Source: Adiantum capillus-veneris (taxonomy: Eukaryota; Streptophyta; Polypodiopsida; Polypodiales; Pteridaceae). Taken from it: a DNA stretch of 64,000 nucleotides. The notes below the pieces were generated by a model. That model was not told where the DNA came from. It made no database searches and saw only the letters and a list, made by a program, of their open reading frames with translations. The DNA lies in the NCBI GenBank assembly GCA_014529385.2, contig CM043967.1, positions 128,191,182 through 128,255,181 of the forward strand. The letters run 5' to 3'. Below, one piece after another: positions 33,981 through 44,165 of the stretch (the first letter of the stretch is position 1; every line of letters begins with the position of its first letter). The position numbers and the translations under genes were made by a program.

Positions 33981-34837
33981 TTAAGGCCCATCATATGAAG
34001 TTCCTGGTTCTTTGGGATCTTGTTTGGGTTTTTGCACCACTATCTTCCTATCTTGAATGGTATACTTCTTATAGTGGGATGGTGCATCGAATTTATCATC
34101 ATTTGATTCCTCGTCAGTTTCCATTTCTATTGTCCAAACTTCTTTCAATGCTCGTTTCAAATCATTGTATTTGACTTTACGCTCCATCTTGGACAACTTA
34201 AACGATTTTTCGGTATCTTTCTCTTTTTTTGGTTTTTGTTTTGATGTTGTTTTGGTTGAGTCGGGTTTCATATATCACCCTGAAATCCTGTCCTTGAGGC
34301 AATCAATTACTTCGACTAATCTCAAGTACTGTGTTTTGTCAGTCAGTTGAGGTACTGAGTCCTCGTTGTGCTTGTTGTGGTCATTTCTGCGTTTATCCCG
34401 ATACCTGTGTTGTCTTCGAGGGTTTTGGTTTGGGAAATCATAGTAGATCACTCGCCGATCCTTTCGTTTGATGCTCTGGATCGAGCTACTAGACAGCTCA
34501 TCGTCCGCGTTATCCTCTAGCATCTTATCAGTTGAGTCTTGAAAATCTTCTTCGTCATTCATTTGGACAAGGTCCCTTACAGAGATTTCTTCTACTATGT
34601 GTCGGCATTCAGTCACCCCTTCCTTGTCAGGTACGCCTTCCTCGGTCTTCGGAGTTAGGTGGACATTCATCATCTGGAATGGAATGATATCATACCCTTC
34701 CTCATCACAAAATTTGGTGAGGGTCACTTCGTTGACACAAACATCAAGAGTACCTAGTATTTGTTGCCATCCAAATGGTTCGAGCATCTCTTCTGGAAAA
34801 GGCTCTGGTATGTACACTTCATCTTGTGCAGTCCTAT
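33981..34837 (-). pseudogene. Gypsy-2 leader upstream of RT, no protease visible
   Basis: Two minus-strand frames (34837-34275 and 34271-33981). The first reads FPEEMLEPFGWQQILGTLD, VTLTKFCDEEGYDIIPFQMM, an acidic segment and a basic segment RRQHRYRDKRRNDHNK; the second is Lys/Glu-rich. In most Ty3/gypsy elements the protease lies in this place. I looked for DTG, DSG or DGG with a following ILG motif and found none. The beginning is cut by an LTR in the opposite orientation at 34838. Confidence 0.6.
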
Positions 34838-35680
34838 TGATAGCCGTCCTTTTGGCTCTCATAAAATGTTTTAAGAAGCCACTTCATCCCAAAGAAACAC
34901 CCTAGAACAATGACTAGGCTTGCTTTTTCATTGTAAATCGTGTGTGTGCGTTTAGGATTTTTATCACATTTGTTTTATCAAATCATTGAGTGAGTCATTG
35001 GGCTAGGAGACAAAAAAATAAATTTATAATATTACGGTCACCCCTTACAGAGATTTCGTCTACTATGTGTCGGCATTCGGTCACCCCTTCCTTGTCAGGT
35101 ATGTCTTCCTCGGTCTTCGGAGCTAGGCAGACATTCATCATCTGGAATGGAATGATATCATACCCTTCCTCATCACAAAATTTGGTGAGGGTCACTTCGT
35201 TGACACAAACATCAAGAGTACCTAGTATTTGTTGCCATCTAAACGGTTCGAACATCTCTTCTAGAAAAGGCTCTGGTATGTACACTTCATCTTGTGCATT
35301 GCTATTGATAGCCGTCCTTTTGGCTCTCAGAAAATGTTTTAAGAAGCCACTTCATCCCAAAGAAACACCCTAGCACAATGACTAGGCTCGCTTTTTCATT
35401 GTAAATCCTGTGCGTGGGTTTAGGATTTTTATCACATTTGTTTTATCAAATCATTGAGCGAGTCATTGGGCTAGGAGACAAAAAAGTAAATTTATAATAT
35501 TACGGTCACCCCTTACAGAGATTTCGTCTACTATGTGTCGGCATTCGGTCACCCCTTCCTTGTCAGGTGCGTCTTCCTCGGTCTTCGGAGTTAGGCAGAC
35601 ATTCATCATCTGGAATGGAATGATATCATACCCTTCCTCATCACAAAATTTGGTGAGTGTCACTTCATTGCCACAAACAA
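34571..35680. repeat. 468-bp tandem repeat, about 2.4 copies
   Basis: Units at about 34571-35036, 35037-35504 and 35505-35680 (partial). Each full unit joins a piece of the Gypsy-2 leader (minus) to the first about 198 bp of a Gypsy-1-like LTR (plus), which starts TGATAGCC at 34838 and again at 35306. The repeated DNA therefore spans an insertion junction, so the tandem duplication happened after that LTR inserted. The third unit breaks off into copia sequence near 35682. Confidence 0.9.
34838..35036 (+). repeat. 5' piece of a Gypsy-1-like LTR (Gypsy-3 LTR start)
   Basis: TGATAGCCGTCCTTTTGGCTC followed by a region similar to the first 200 bp of the Gypsy-1 LTR, including a TGGGCTAGG block. 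It probably belongs to the same LTR that resumes at 40830; about 125 bp of LTR are missing between the pieces, judged by the Gypsy-1 LTR. Duplicated at 35306-35504. Confidence 0.65.
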
Positions 35681-35683
35681 GGA

Positions 35684-36480
35684 TTCTTTGCCAACATGAT
35701 GCTGCTAATATTGTCACAATATATAATGACACTATCAAGATAGTCAAAACCAAAGTCTACCACAAGTACTCTCAACCATGACTCTTCACATGCTGCCAAA
35801 GTTGCTCCACGATATTCAGCTTCTGTACTTGATAATGCTACAGTTGATTGCTTCTTTCTACTCCAACTTATCATACCATTGCCAATGGACAATGCATAAC
35901 CACTTGTAGATCTTCTATCCATAAAATCTTCTGCCCAATCTGCATCTGTGTAACCATAAATACAAAGCTTCCCATTCTTTTCATAAAACATTCCATAACT
36001 AACAGTGTCTTTCACATATCTCATAATCCGTCTCACTGCATCAAGATGAATTTTACATGGCTTTTGCATGAATTGACTCACAACACCCACTGCATAACTC
36101 AAATCTGGCCTTGTTATTGTCAAGTAAATAAGGCTTCCAACCATCTTGTGATACATAGTGACATCCTCAATGTAATGTCCATCATCAAACAACTTCACAT
36201 TTTGATCAAGAGGTGTATCAACCGGTTTGCACGCTGTCATTCCATACTTCTCAAGAATATCCAGCGCGTATTGTCTTTGTATCATCCAAATTCCTAATAA
36301 AGTGTCGACAATTTCAATTCCCAAGAAATATCTCAACTCACCAAGGTCCTTCATGTTGAATTCTCTCAACAAACTCTTCTTGACATGAAAAATTTGCTCA
36401 TCATGACTTCCAGTGAGAATCAAGTCATCAACATAGATAACAATAACGACGATCTCTCCATCAACATGCTTCAAAAACAA
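35684..36480 (-). pseudogene. copia RT (3' half) and RNase H
   Basis: The minus frame has DGEIVVIVIYVDDLILTG with the catalytic YVDD near residue 18, then KKSLLREFNMKDLGELRYFLGIEI, the RT thumb and connection, and an RNase H with YTDADWAEDFMDRRSTSG, ISWSRKKQSTVALSSTEAEY and CEESWL. It stops being copia after IYCDNISSIMLAKNP, about 60 residues before the usual end. All main RNase H acidic residues (DAD, E of STEAEY, D of YCDN) are present. Confidence 0.92.
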
Positions 36481-36504
36481 TGAGTGATCAGCAGTAGACT
36501 ATTT

Positions 36505-36938
36505 CTATGGCTGTATCATATAAACTTCTTCTTCCAAGTCACCATTCAAGAATGCATTATCGACATCCATTGGCCGTAACTTCCAATCGAACATACTTGT
36601 CATTGCTATCACCAATCTGACTGTTGTCATCTTTGCAACTAGACTAAATGTCTCATCATAATCAAGACCTTTTGTTTGTGCATAATCTTTAGCAACAAGC
36701 CTCGCTTTGTATCTTTCCACACTACCATCTGACTTGCACTTGACTTTGTATACCCATTTTGAACCAATTTCTTTCTTCCACTTGGAAAGCGAACCAAATC
36801 CCAACTGTCATTCTTCACAAGAGCACCCATCTCATCATCCATAGCTGACTCCCATTCTGATTTTCCAATTGCCTCTTGAAAACATGTAGTCTCTTTATGT
36901 TGCACACGTGAAACCATGTATGCATAATGTGTACGCAT
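36505..36938 (-). pseudogene. copia RT (5' half)
   Basis: Reads KSEWESAMDDEMGALVKNDSWDLV, then after a one-base frame change near 36790 IGSKWVYKVKCKSDGSVERY, ARLVAKDYAQTKGLDYDETF and PMDVDNAFLNGDLEEEVYM, all standard copia RT motifs including the first catalytic Asp (MDVDNAF). After EEVYMIQP a deletion removes about 60-90 codons (the usual KALYGLKQAPRAW section), leaving stops before the second RT block at 36480. Confidence 0.9.
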
Positions 36939-37415
36939 GTAACCGTTTTATGTCGATCTATCAACTGGATAACGCACCCTCTCTGATCTTCTCAACTGTG
37001 GTGCACTCTTCTCTTCAACTCTTGCATATGGGGGTACATATTTCTCAATATGCTTACTGCCAAGTGTCCTCAAATGTGGTAAACCATGCTCTTCATCGAG
37101 GATTTCATCTCCAGAACTCTCTTCAACCACTTTCTTCTTGCCTTTCTCGTCTTGCTTCTTATCTCGCAAACAACCACTCCATGGGTTGACACTTCCTGTA
37201 CTCTCCTCTTCCATATGTGGTCCTGAAATAGTTCTTGTTGATGGTCCTGGCTTATCAACAACATGACGCACATCCTCTTGCTCTTCATACTCATCTTCTA
37301 TCATCACTGGCTTTGGTTTATACCATGGCTCATGCTCACAAAATCTGACATCTCTACTGACATAAACTTGACATCTTGTCGTAGGATCATAGCACTTATA
37401 AACTTTCTTTTCAAC

Positions 37416-38110
37416 TCAATAGCCCAAGAATATACACTTCACTACCTTTGGCTCCATCTTATTTCTTGCTTCATTTGGCACATGAACATAGAAAACACAT
37501 CCAAAAATTTTCATGTAGGAAACTGTTGGCTTGATCCCATAAAGTCTCTCATAAGATGAAATTTCATGAATGGCAGCTATTGGTGTTCGATTCATAATGT
37601 GTACTGCTGTATGAACTGCTTCAGCCCAATATGTTAATGGCATATTCATCTCATTCATCATGGCTCTTGCAATCTCTGCCATGACTCTATTCTTTCTCTC
37701 AGCAACTCCATTTTGTTGTGGTGTGTATCTACAAGTAATCTATCTTCTTATGCCTTGTTCATGTAAGTAATCATCAAAACTCTGTCACATGTACTCTCCC
37801 CCTCCATTTGTATGTAGGCATTTAATTTGACAACCATTCTCTTTCTCAACCATAACTTTGAACTCCAAGAATACCTCAAATGCCTCTGACTTTGCCTTTA
37901 GAAAGTAAACCCATGTCATTCTGATGTAATCATCCGTGAATGTGATAAAATATCGACAACCATTTGGCGTAGCATGATCACAAGGTCCCCAAATATCTGA
38001 ATGAACAATTTCCAAAGGACTTTGGCTAATTCTCCCCCTCTTTGGAAATGGTAAACGAGATTGCTTTCCAAATTGACAAGCTTCACAAACATGCTAAATT
38101 CAATCTGCCA
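37416..38110 (-). pseudogene. copia integrase
   Basis: After a small frameshift near 38095 the minus frame reads CEACQFGKQSRLPFP, then EIVHSDIWGP (first Asp), ITFTDDYIRMTWVYFLK, and LHTNGGGEYM, where the second Asp of the usual LRTDNGGEY is Asn. A TGA follows at 37785, and a TAG at 37740-37742 sits where the family has Gln (IRRQ). The third motif, PQQNGVAERKN (Glu), follows, with MNMPLTYWAEAVHTAVHIMNR and the CIFLGY end. Catalytic Asp loss and stops make it inactive. Confidence 0.9.
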
Positions 38111-38478
38111 AACTTTGGTAATCCACGTACAATTTGATTTGATTGCAAATGCTTTAGTCTTCTAAAATTGACATGACCAATCCTCTTATGCCATAACTCT
38201 GCCCAATTATCTTGAGTGGCTGACTTGTTTGCATACATACCACTGTGTAAACATGGATCTCCAGCTTCCAATGAGAACAAGCGACCTTTCTTTCTTCCAC
38301 GTGCCAATATCTTGCCTGGTCTACCTTTGTGAATCTCCTCTATGAAGCAGCCATAAACGATTAAAACAGACTTGAAACCGTGATCTGTCATTTGTCCAAC
38401 TGATGCTAAATTCTTTGTGATTGAAGGCACATATAGAACATCTCCCAATGTGTTGTATTTCCCATCTTTTTCTAGCAA
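38083..38478 (-). pseudogene. copia protease end and pre-integrase zinc region
   Basis: LGDVLYVPSITKNLASVGQM is the typical copia segment after the protease, and LWHKRIGHVNFRRLKHLQ is the gag-pre-integrase motif with the His-His part of the zinc site. The protease active site itself (WYLDSGATNHM) is at the end of the upstream gag frame. The frame ends near 38083 through a frameshift. Confidence 0.88.
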
Positions 38479-39701
38479 TGGAACTGACCAACATGCGTAA
38501 TCCGATGCATAGTATCATCACCTGTAGTGACAAACTCATCCTCTTCTAATTTCTCTTTTCTGTCAAACCATTCACCATGATATGTCATATGATTTGTGGC
38601 ACCACTATCTAAATACCAATCATTTGTATGATGTGGTTCCACCATGCTTCCAACAACATGCTTCATAGGAAATAAATGTCCACTTGATCTATTGTCATAT
38701 ATATTTTGATCATGAGGATTGTATCCAGCAAAGTTTCCTCCATGTTTGCCATAACCTCGGCCTCTTCCACCACGATCACAATTTTGATTTAGCCTTGTGT
38801 AACATTCTCTTTCAAAGTGACCATAAATGCCACATCTGTTACAATATTCATCTCTTTGAGGATGTACAAATCGTCCACCTCCACGTCCACGAGGTCGGGC
38901 TCTCCCCCTACCTCTTTGGCTATAATCATTGTAACTTTGACTTTGTTGGTTTTTCCATTGACCTCTTCTAGCATTGTTTCCACGACCATAGTTTCCTCTT
39001 CCACCTCTATTGTTTCCACGACCTCTAGAGTAAAAAACCTGATCTCTAGAATTGTTATTTGATGTAGAAGGACTTGAGTTGCCTAACTTCACCTCTTCTT
39101 GCAAACAAAGGTTTACTAACTCTTCAAAATCAGGTGTGTGTCCTCGAACAAATATAGATGTATCCAATGACTTGTATTCCAGTCCCAAACCATTCAATGT
39201 CACTGAAACTAAGTCATCATCTGGAACTTCAACATTAATACTCACAAGATCTTCCTGTATTTGCTTTATCTTTGTCACATAATCTGATATGGATCTATTT
39301 CCTCGCCATACACAATGTAACCTTTGCTTCAAGTGAAATTTTCGTGGTTCTGTATTGGAGCTGTTCATTCTTGCTAGTATCTCTTCCTTTGGAGATTGAG
39401 CCTTCTTCACATGTGGTATAAAGAAGTCACTAATGCATAGTGAAATCCAAAGCATCACTTTCCTTGAATTCTCGATCCACTTCTTGTAAGCTTCTACTCC
39501 TGCTTGCCATGTTTTATGTGCTTCAACATTCTCTCTATTGGGTTCCAAACCAACCTCGGGACACTCTTGTTCACCTGTAATGTAATCCCGTAAACCTTTG
39601 CCCATGATAAAGTTTTCCATCCTGTAAGACCATATGTTGTAGTTCTCTCTGGTCACCTTCTCTCCAACACTATGTGTGACTTGAGTTGAACTTTCTGCCA
39701 T
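38472..39701 (-). CDS. gag: copia gag with start of protease
   Basis: From the Met of MAESSTQVTHSVG at 39701 an uninterrupted frame of about 410 codons gives a copia gag: NYNIWSYRMENFIMGKGLRDYI near the start, a helical UBN2-like middle, a Gly/Arg-rich stretch (RGRGNNRGGRGNYGRG), a CCHC knuckle (CNRCGIYGHFEREC), and then WYLDSGATNHMTYH with the protease DSG. It ends by frameshift at 38472, after which the next frame carries on. Upstream in-frame codons to 39779 are probably leader. Confidence 0.9.
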   Translation of the reverse strand: MAESSTQVTHSVGEKVTRENYNIWSYRMENFIMGKGLRDYITGEQECPEVGLEPNRENVEAHKTWQAGVEAYKKWIENSRKVMLWISLCISDFFIPHVKKAQSPKEEILARMNSSNTEPRKFHLKQRLHCVWRGNRSISDYVTKIKQIQEDLVSINVEVPDDDLVSVTLNGLGLEYKSLDTSIFVRGHTPDFEELVNLCLQEEVKLGNSSPSTSNNNSRDQVFYSRGRGNNRGGRGNYGRGNNARRGQWKNQQSQSYNDYSQRGRGRARPRGRGGGRFVHPQRDEYCNRCGIYGHFERECYTRLNQNCDRGGRGRGYGKHGGNFAGYNPHDQNIYDNRSSGHLFPMKHVVGSMVEPHHTNDWYLDSGATNHMTYHGEWFDRKEKLEEDEFVTTGDDTMHRITHVGQFHC

Positions 39702-40603
39702 CTTCACTCTCTCAATTTCTTCCAAAGGATTTTGACAAAATTTTGGCAGAGTTTCGTTTGTATTTGGACAATATCTCAAGTGACAATCTCAACCAAAGTG
39801 CTCCTAAACACTGACAAAAAATCTCTCACAGCCAAGGGAAAATCCACTGACTCACTTTGCCACAGACTGACTCAATACTATGCATAAATACTCTAAAACA
39901 ATGTCCACATGGACATGTATGCAAATGCAATCCATACGATGTCCTGTACCACATATCCATACATCCACCTTCTTCCCATAGTCGTAAACGACATATGAGG
40001 TCTTTCGCAGGGCCAGTCGGGGGTTCGCTCCAGTACCTAATCCACCTTTCCAAGGTACCAAATCTCCCAAGGAAAGGCTTCAAAAAACCTCACTCGACCC
40101 TCACAAAGGCTGCAGTTTTCCAAAATACATTAACCGCATATCCATACATAACCACAAAGTACTCAATCTGACAATATAATCGCCTCAACTTCTTCCCACA
40201 ACCTTTCTTACATAGGCGGTTGTCCATAACGGACCCACAACAACCAAACATAATCTTCGATAACACAATATCATGATGCAAAAGCTCTATGTCGCTCTCC
40301 AAAACCTGTGTAAATGCTGAATTCTTCACTTGTAACCTGTAAATCTACTGCCGAGTGCAAAACTGGACATCTCTTATGCTTGTGTGAGTTGGCTATTTGC
40401 TGCAGAAAATTGCAGATTTTGGAAAATCTGAGTATGCCAATGCGTCCGGAATGCCCAAAAACATAAAGATAGACTCTTGGATCACTATATTCCGAGTTCG
40501 TGTGAGGGAGTTATGACCAAAAAACCTCTTTTTGGCTGTTTTCCAGAGCTGCGGAAATCTGTGTATTGACTGTAACTCCTTAAACTGAGATCTGATACCA
40601 CTT
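39702..40603 (-). other. copia 5' leader with primer-binding site
   Basis: No ORF of note. Right next to the LTR, TGGTATCAGATCTCAG (40600-40585 on minus) matches the start of the initiator-Met tRNA complement (TGGTATCAGAGC) used by most plant copia elements. The rest is leader sequence. Confidence 0.8.
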
Positions 40604-40829
40604 TGTAGAGTGCACAGGTGATGGAGAAGGTAGGAAAGAAGACTACATACACACACCAACACACATCGAGACACACACACACAATCGTTACCCTGCAGCA
40701 ACCATTCAACATGCTGCTCTCCTCTTCTTCTCTTTTAACTATTATCCAAAGTATATTTACAACATACTATAGTCAGTGTCCGGCCGCCCATAGCACAATG
40801 AACATATTTTAACATCATATTCTTTAACA
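40604..40829 (-). repeat. copia 5' LTR
   Basis: 226 bp from TGTTAAAGAATATGATG at 40829 to CTCTACA at 40604 (minus), TG...CA ends, followed by AAG and the PBS. Contains a CA/GT-rich tract near 40640-40682. There is no partner LTR in the window. Confidence 0.85.
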
Positions 40830-42963
40830 GTGTACATACCCCATAATATTTATTTTTACAAAATAAACCCATGCATTTCATCCCTCATCCTCGTGGGAGT
40901 CAAAATTTGTTTCTACATTGTCACTCACTTTCACTATATATTTTCTCGCTTGCATATTTTCCTCTTTCACCAAAAAGAAACTAAAATACTCCTATCATGA
41001 TAGTCCTTCATGGTACTTACACATATTTTTTTCCATACACCATGTGCTCATAAAGACAAGGGCTAGGAAAAATCCAAGCATTAGGTCTATCATGTGTAAT
41101 TGTTTTTTATTCTTCAAAATTCATCATCCATGCATGTGGCAAGAACCACTTGGATTCCTTAGGTCCTGGCATGACTCATGGGGGGCTCACCTTTGGATGT
41201 ATAAGGAGAATTCAACCAAAAAGGGTCCTACATAAGCACCTTTGCAATCCCACAATACACAGCTTTTTGGGCGAATTTTGGCACCCTTCTATCATTCAAA
41301 ATAGCAAAAGCTGTCAATATAAAAAATGAAGCTCATGAGTTGAATTATTTTACATAAATATTTCAACATTTTTGGAGAAAAGCACGAATTTTGGTGAATT
41401 GTTTTGTGCCACCCAGTCTGCCCACTCTATGCACACAAGGATCCTCTCACTCTTCTCTCACATTTTCACACTCCCACCCACATACACACTCATCCCTCTC
41501 CATCATCCTTTCAAATGTATAGATTTCCATGCCCTCTCACCTTCTTCACCATCTCTCCTTCCCCTCTTACCACCATAGCCTTCTACATACATATATGCTC
41601 TCATACCGCTCTCTACTACCCCCAAATTACAATTTCATGCTGACTCCTCTAAAAGGCATGAATTTTTAGCACTTTATCCTTGCATAACCTCTACAAATCA
41701 GAGGTTTTTCATCAATAATCCTCATCTTCATCATGGAGATCAACCGTGAAGGCGGTGCAAGAAGCAGAAGTAGAAGAAGAAGAAGAACTGGCGGTCATTT
41801 TCATAAGGGTGGGTCCATAATTCTTAGAGGTTTCATCAATCTCAAGAGCTCATCCACCTCATTCACCCTTGGTTCCTCGACAATCAAGTCATCATCACTT
41901 TTGTAAATATACCACTAACATTTTCTAGTGATCACTAACAACTAACCCTTCTTGTAAATTGCACCCTCTACTATCTACTAGAGTAGGCACCTCCAAGTTA
42001 CTCATCTCACTCTCAATAATTCTCCCCCTTGAGCCCACATCCATGTGGCTTAAGGGATAAGGAAGACCCACTCCCATTTAAAAAATAAAAATATTTTCTA
42101 ATCTCTTGTTTTGTCAATAAAATTGATTAGAACTAATCCTAATCAAAGCTTCCAAAAACCTATAAATAGAACCCATCTCTACTTGTAAAAGGCATCTCTA
42201 CACCATTGCACACTAGATTGAGCGTAGCACATGCCAGTCCTATCTTGGTTGTAAGGAGAGAGAAAGCTTTCTATACACCATCACTTTGGTGCATAGAAAA
42301 GCTTGAGCTAGTTTAGTGAGTGCGAATAGAAGATATTCCTTCTACCATTGTTGTATCTACCCCAACATCAATGAATTGGTAGTTTTGGGTGAAATTTCAT
42401 GTCCAAAGGCTCATGCTTCTCCTCGAATTTGGCTTGACAAACTTATTAAGCTTCATAAGGTGACTTGTTTCATTGAAGGTTGTTGTTTTGTTGCTTGTCC
42501 TTGTGATTCATTGGCTATTTTTGGTTGGCTACCATTGTAAAAGGGTGGATGGTGAGAGGGCTCTCATAACCCTAAGACAGTGTGATAGTGATGCTATAAC
42601 CAAATCTTGTCACTTGAATCCGCAAGCTCTAGGTGACTTCTTGACCAAATCACAAGGTTGAAGCTAAGTTGTACACCATCCTTCTCTCTCTCTCTCTTGT
42701 GTTTTAGTGCGTGAGAGTGTTCCATTGGTGTTAGGGTTAGTGTAAAGTCCTTACTTGATTTTGGGTTGCTCTAACAATTCTCCTCTTTTTTGCTTCCTAG
42801 TTCGCTTTTAAACTAGGTGGTGCCCCTTGTGAAGTTGGGTTTTGGCTGTGGGTTTGTTGTTTTGTTGTGTTTGTGGTTGCCCCAGCCCCAATTGAGCAGC
42901 ACGGGAGCCTTGGGGGGTGTATAGAGGTCGCCTCTCTTGTTGCCCGCCCCAGACCCCGCCTCA
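40830..42963 (+). repeat. Gypsy-3 LTR, 3' portion
   Basis: Collinear with the Gypsy-1 LTR from about its position 320 to its end: the CTCACCCTCGTG-like block, the GCCCACTC segment, AACCTATAAATAGAACCC as TATA block near 42160, and the terminal CAATTGAGCAGCACGGGAGC. It ends CCTCA at 42963 and is followed by the same PBS. It is visibly more diverged from both Gypsy-1 LTRs than they are from each other, so it represents another subfamily. Confidence 0.88.
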
Positions 42964-43038
42964 ATTTTGGTGCCCCCACTGAGGACGGCTTGTGTCCTTT
43001 TGTGTAGGATCAACCTTTATCATAGTCAAGAAGTTTGC

Positions 43039-43233
43039 ATGAATCACGAGAATTTGTATGATCCCTTTATTCCCATTGCAAGGCAAAAGGTACACATAAT
43101 TGGTAGTACTAAGTTGCAATTTCAACGTGTAATTCGTAGAATTTTAGGTCCTCTTAGGTTGGCCGAGATAAACGCTTCAGTAAATCCTTTTATTTTGCCT
43201 CTCATTAGGTACGACCTTAGTCTGGACGTCTAA
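43039..43233 (+). pseudogene. Gypsy-3 accessory ORF A1
   Basis: Nearly identical to the ORF at 9886. The codon that is TAT (Tyr) there is TAA here, cutting the last few residues. Amino-acid differences are few and conservative. Confidence 0.6.
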
Positions 43234-43272
43234 ATTTTTGTTTTGTTTTAAGAATTAGAGAATGCATAGACC

Positions 43273-43491
43273 ATGGATAATGGCCCAGGAATAGAGGTTT
43301 TCACCTTTCATTTCACTCCACACATTAGAGTAAACATTGCAATTAGTAGAAAAATCCATTTTCAACAACGTATGGTGTTCATGTTTGGTGCACAAAGAGT
43401 AGGAGAAATTCTCGCATCACCAAACCCTGTCATCCTACCTCTTATTAATTATCATAGGAAATTTGATGTGAATATTTTTATTTTGTTGTAG
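43273..43491 (+). CDS. Gypsy-3 accessory ORF A2
   Basis: Intact 72-residue counterpart of the ORF at 10120, identical over most of its length and differing mainly in the last 12 residues (HRKFDVNIFILL). Preservation in a copy with an otherwise wrecked pol could be recent ancestry rather than selection. Function unknown. Confidence 0.6.
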   Translation: MDNGPGIEVFTFHFTPHIRVNIAISRKIHFQQRMVFMFGAQRVGEILASPNPVILPLINYHRKFDVNIFILL

Positions 43492-43579
43492 AATAGATTG
43501 CAATTTAGAAAATATTATTGTGTAAATCTTTTAAAGAAAGAAAAAACAAAAAACGTGCGTCACTTTGAAATCAATTCAA

Positions 43580-44165
43580 TGCAGAGCCAACGCCAAATGT
43601 CTGGATATCCTCTTTTCTTTGGAGAGCCTGGAGAGGATGCAGAATTATTTTTAACGAATTTCAAGATGTCTTGCCGTATCAACAGGATAGTAACTGATCA
43701 AGAACGTGTAGAAATGTTTGAGGTGGTCCTTAGGAAAGATGCTAGCACTTGGTTTGATTCTTTGCCTAAGGAAGTTAAGGGGAATTACACAGAAGTTTTG
43801 AATCGTTTCAAGAAATACTTCTTTGATCCCCAAAACACTCAAAAACTATGGCAAGACATTGTTTCTCATAAGCAAAAAGATTTAGATGACTACTACTTGT
43901 ACAAGCAAGAGTTTCTACGTCTTTGGACTCTATGGATACGAAATGTTGCTAACCGTGGTGATGATGCATAATTTCTAAAGAAGGAGAGGTTCATATCCGG
44001 ACTCTTTTCTGACCTTAAGGTAAAAGTTGAGGCCGGTGCACCTGCTACCTTTGATGCAGCTGGAACTAGGGCTGTTGAGAAATATAGGAAACTCAAGTGC
44101 TAAAGGGGGGGAGGTTCCAATAGAAGATCTTAGACCCAAAGGTAAGTCACAAGAATCAACATCAA
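43580..44165 (+). pseudogene. gag: Gypsy-3 gag, truncated
   Basis: Matches Gypsy-1 gag from its start (SQRQMSGYPLFFGEPGED) with few changes, then a GAA-to-TAA stop at about 43969 and further decay; the zinc knuckle is lost in the internal deletion. Confidence 0.88.

Larger units (their letters stand above)
26530..34837 (-). mobile_element. Gypsy-2: Ty3/gypsy element with integrase-then-protease order, split by a solo LTR
   Basis: Minus-strand Ty3/gypsy element. Read 5' to 3' on minus: an acidic leader (34837-33981), RT (about 33960-32916), RNase H (about 32900-32535), two successive HHCC-like zinc modules (about 32400-32150 and 32100-31765), then the solo LTR insertion (31760-29173), integrase core (29172-28439), integrase C-terminal domain and a retropepsin (28438-27451), PPT and 3' LTR (27040 downward). 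No protease is visible before the RT. The element is dead: TAG, TGA and TAA stops, frameshifts, and an Asp-to-Tyr change at the second integrase catalytic residue. Its 5' LTR and most of gag are missing beyond 34837. Confidence 0.8.
35684..40829 (-). mobile_element. 3'-truncated Ty1/copia retrotransposon
   Basis: Minus-strand copia element: 5' LTR (40829-40604), PBS (40600-40585), gag, protease, integrase, RT and RNase H in the copia order (integrase before RT). It lacks its 3' LTR: the RNase H ends abruptly near 35684 after MLAKNP and runs straight into the 468-bp repeats. Multiple stops, frameshifts and an internal RT deletion make it dead. On its right side sequence of a Gypsy-1-like LTR begins at 40830, so it had inserted into that LTR. 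Confidence 0.93.
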
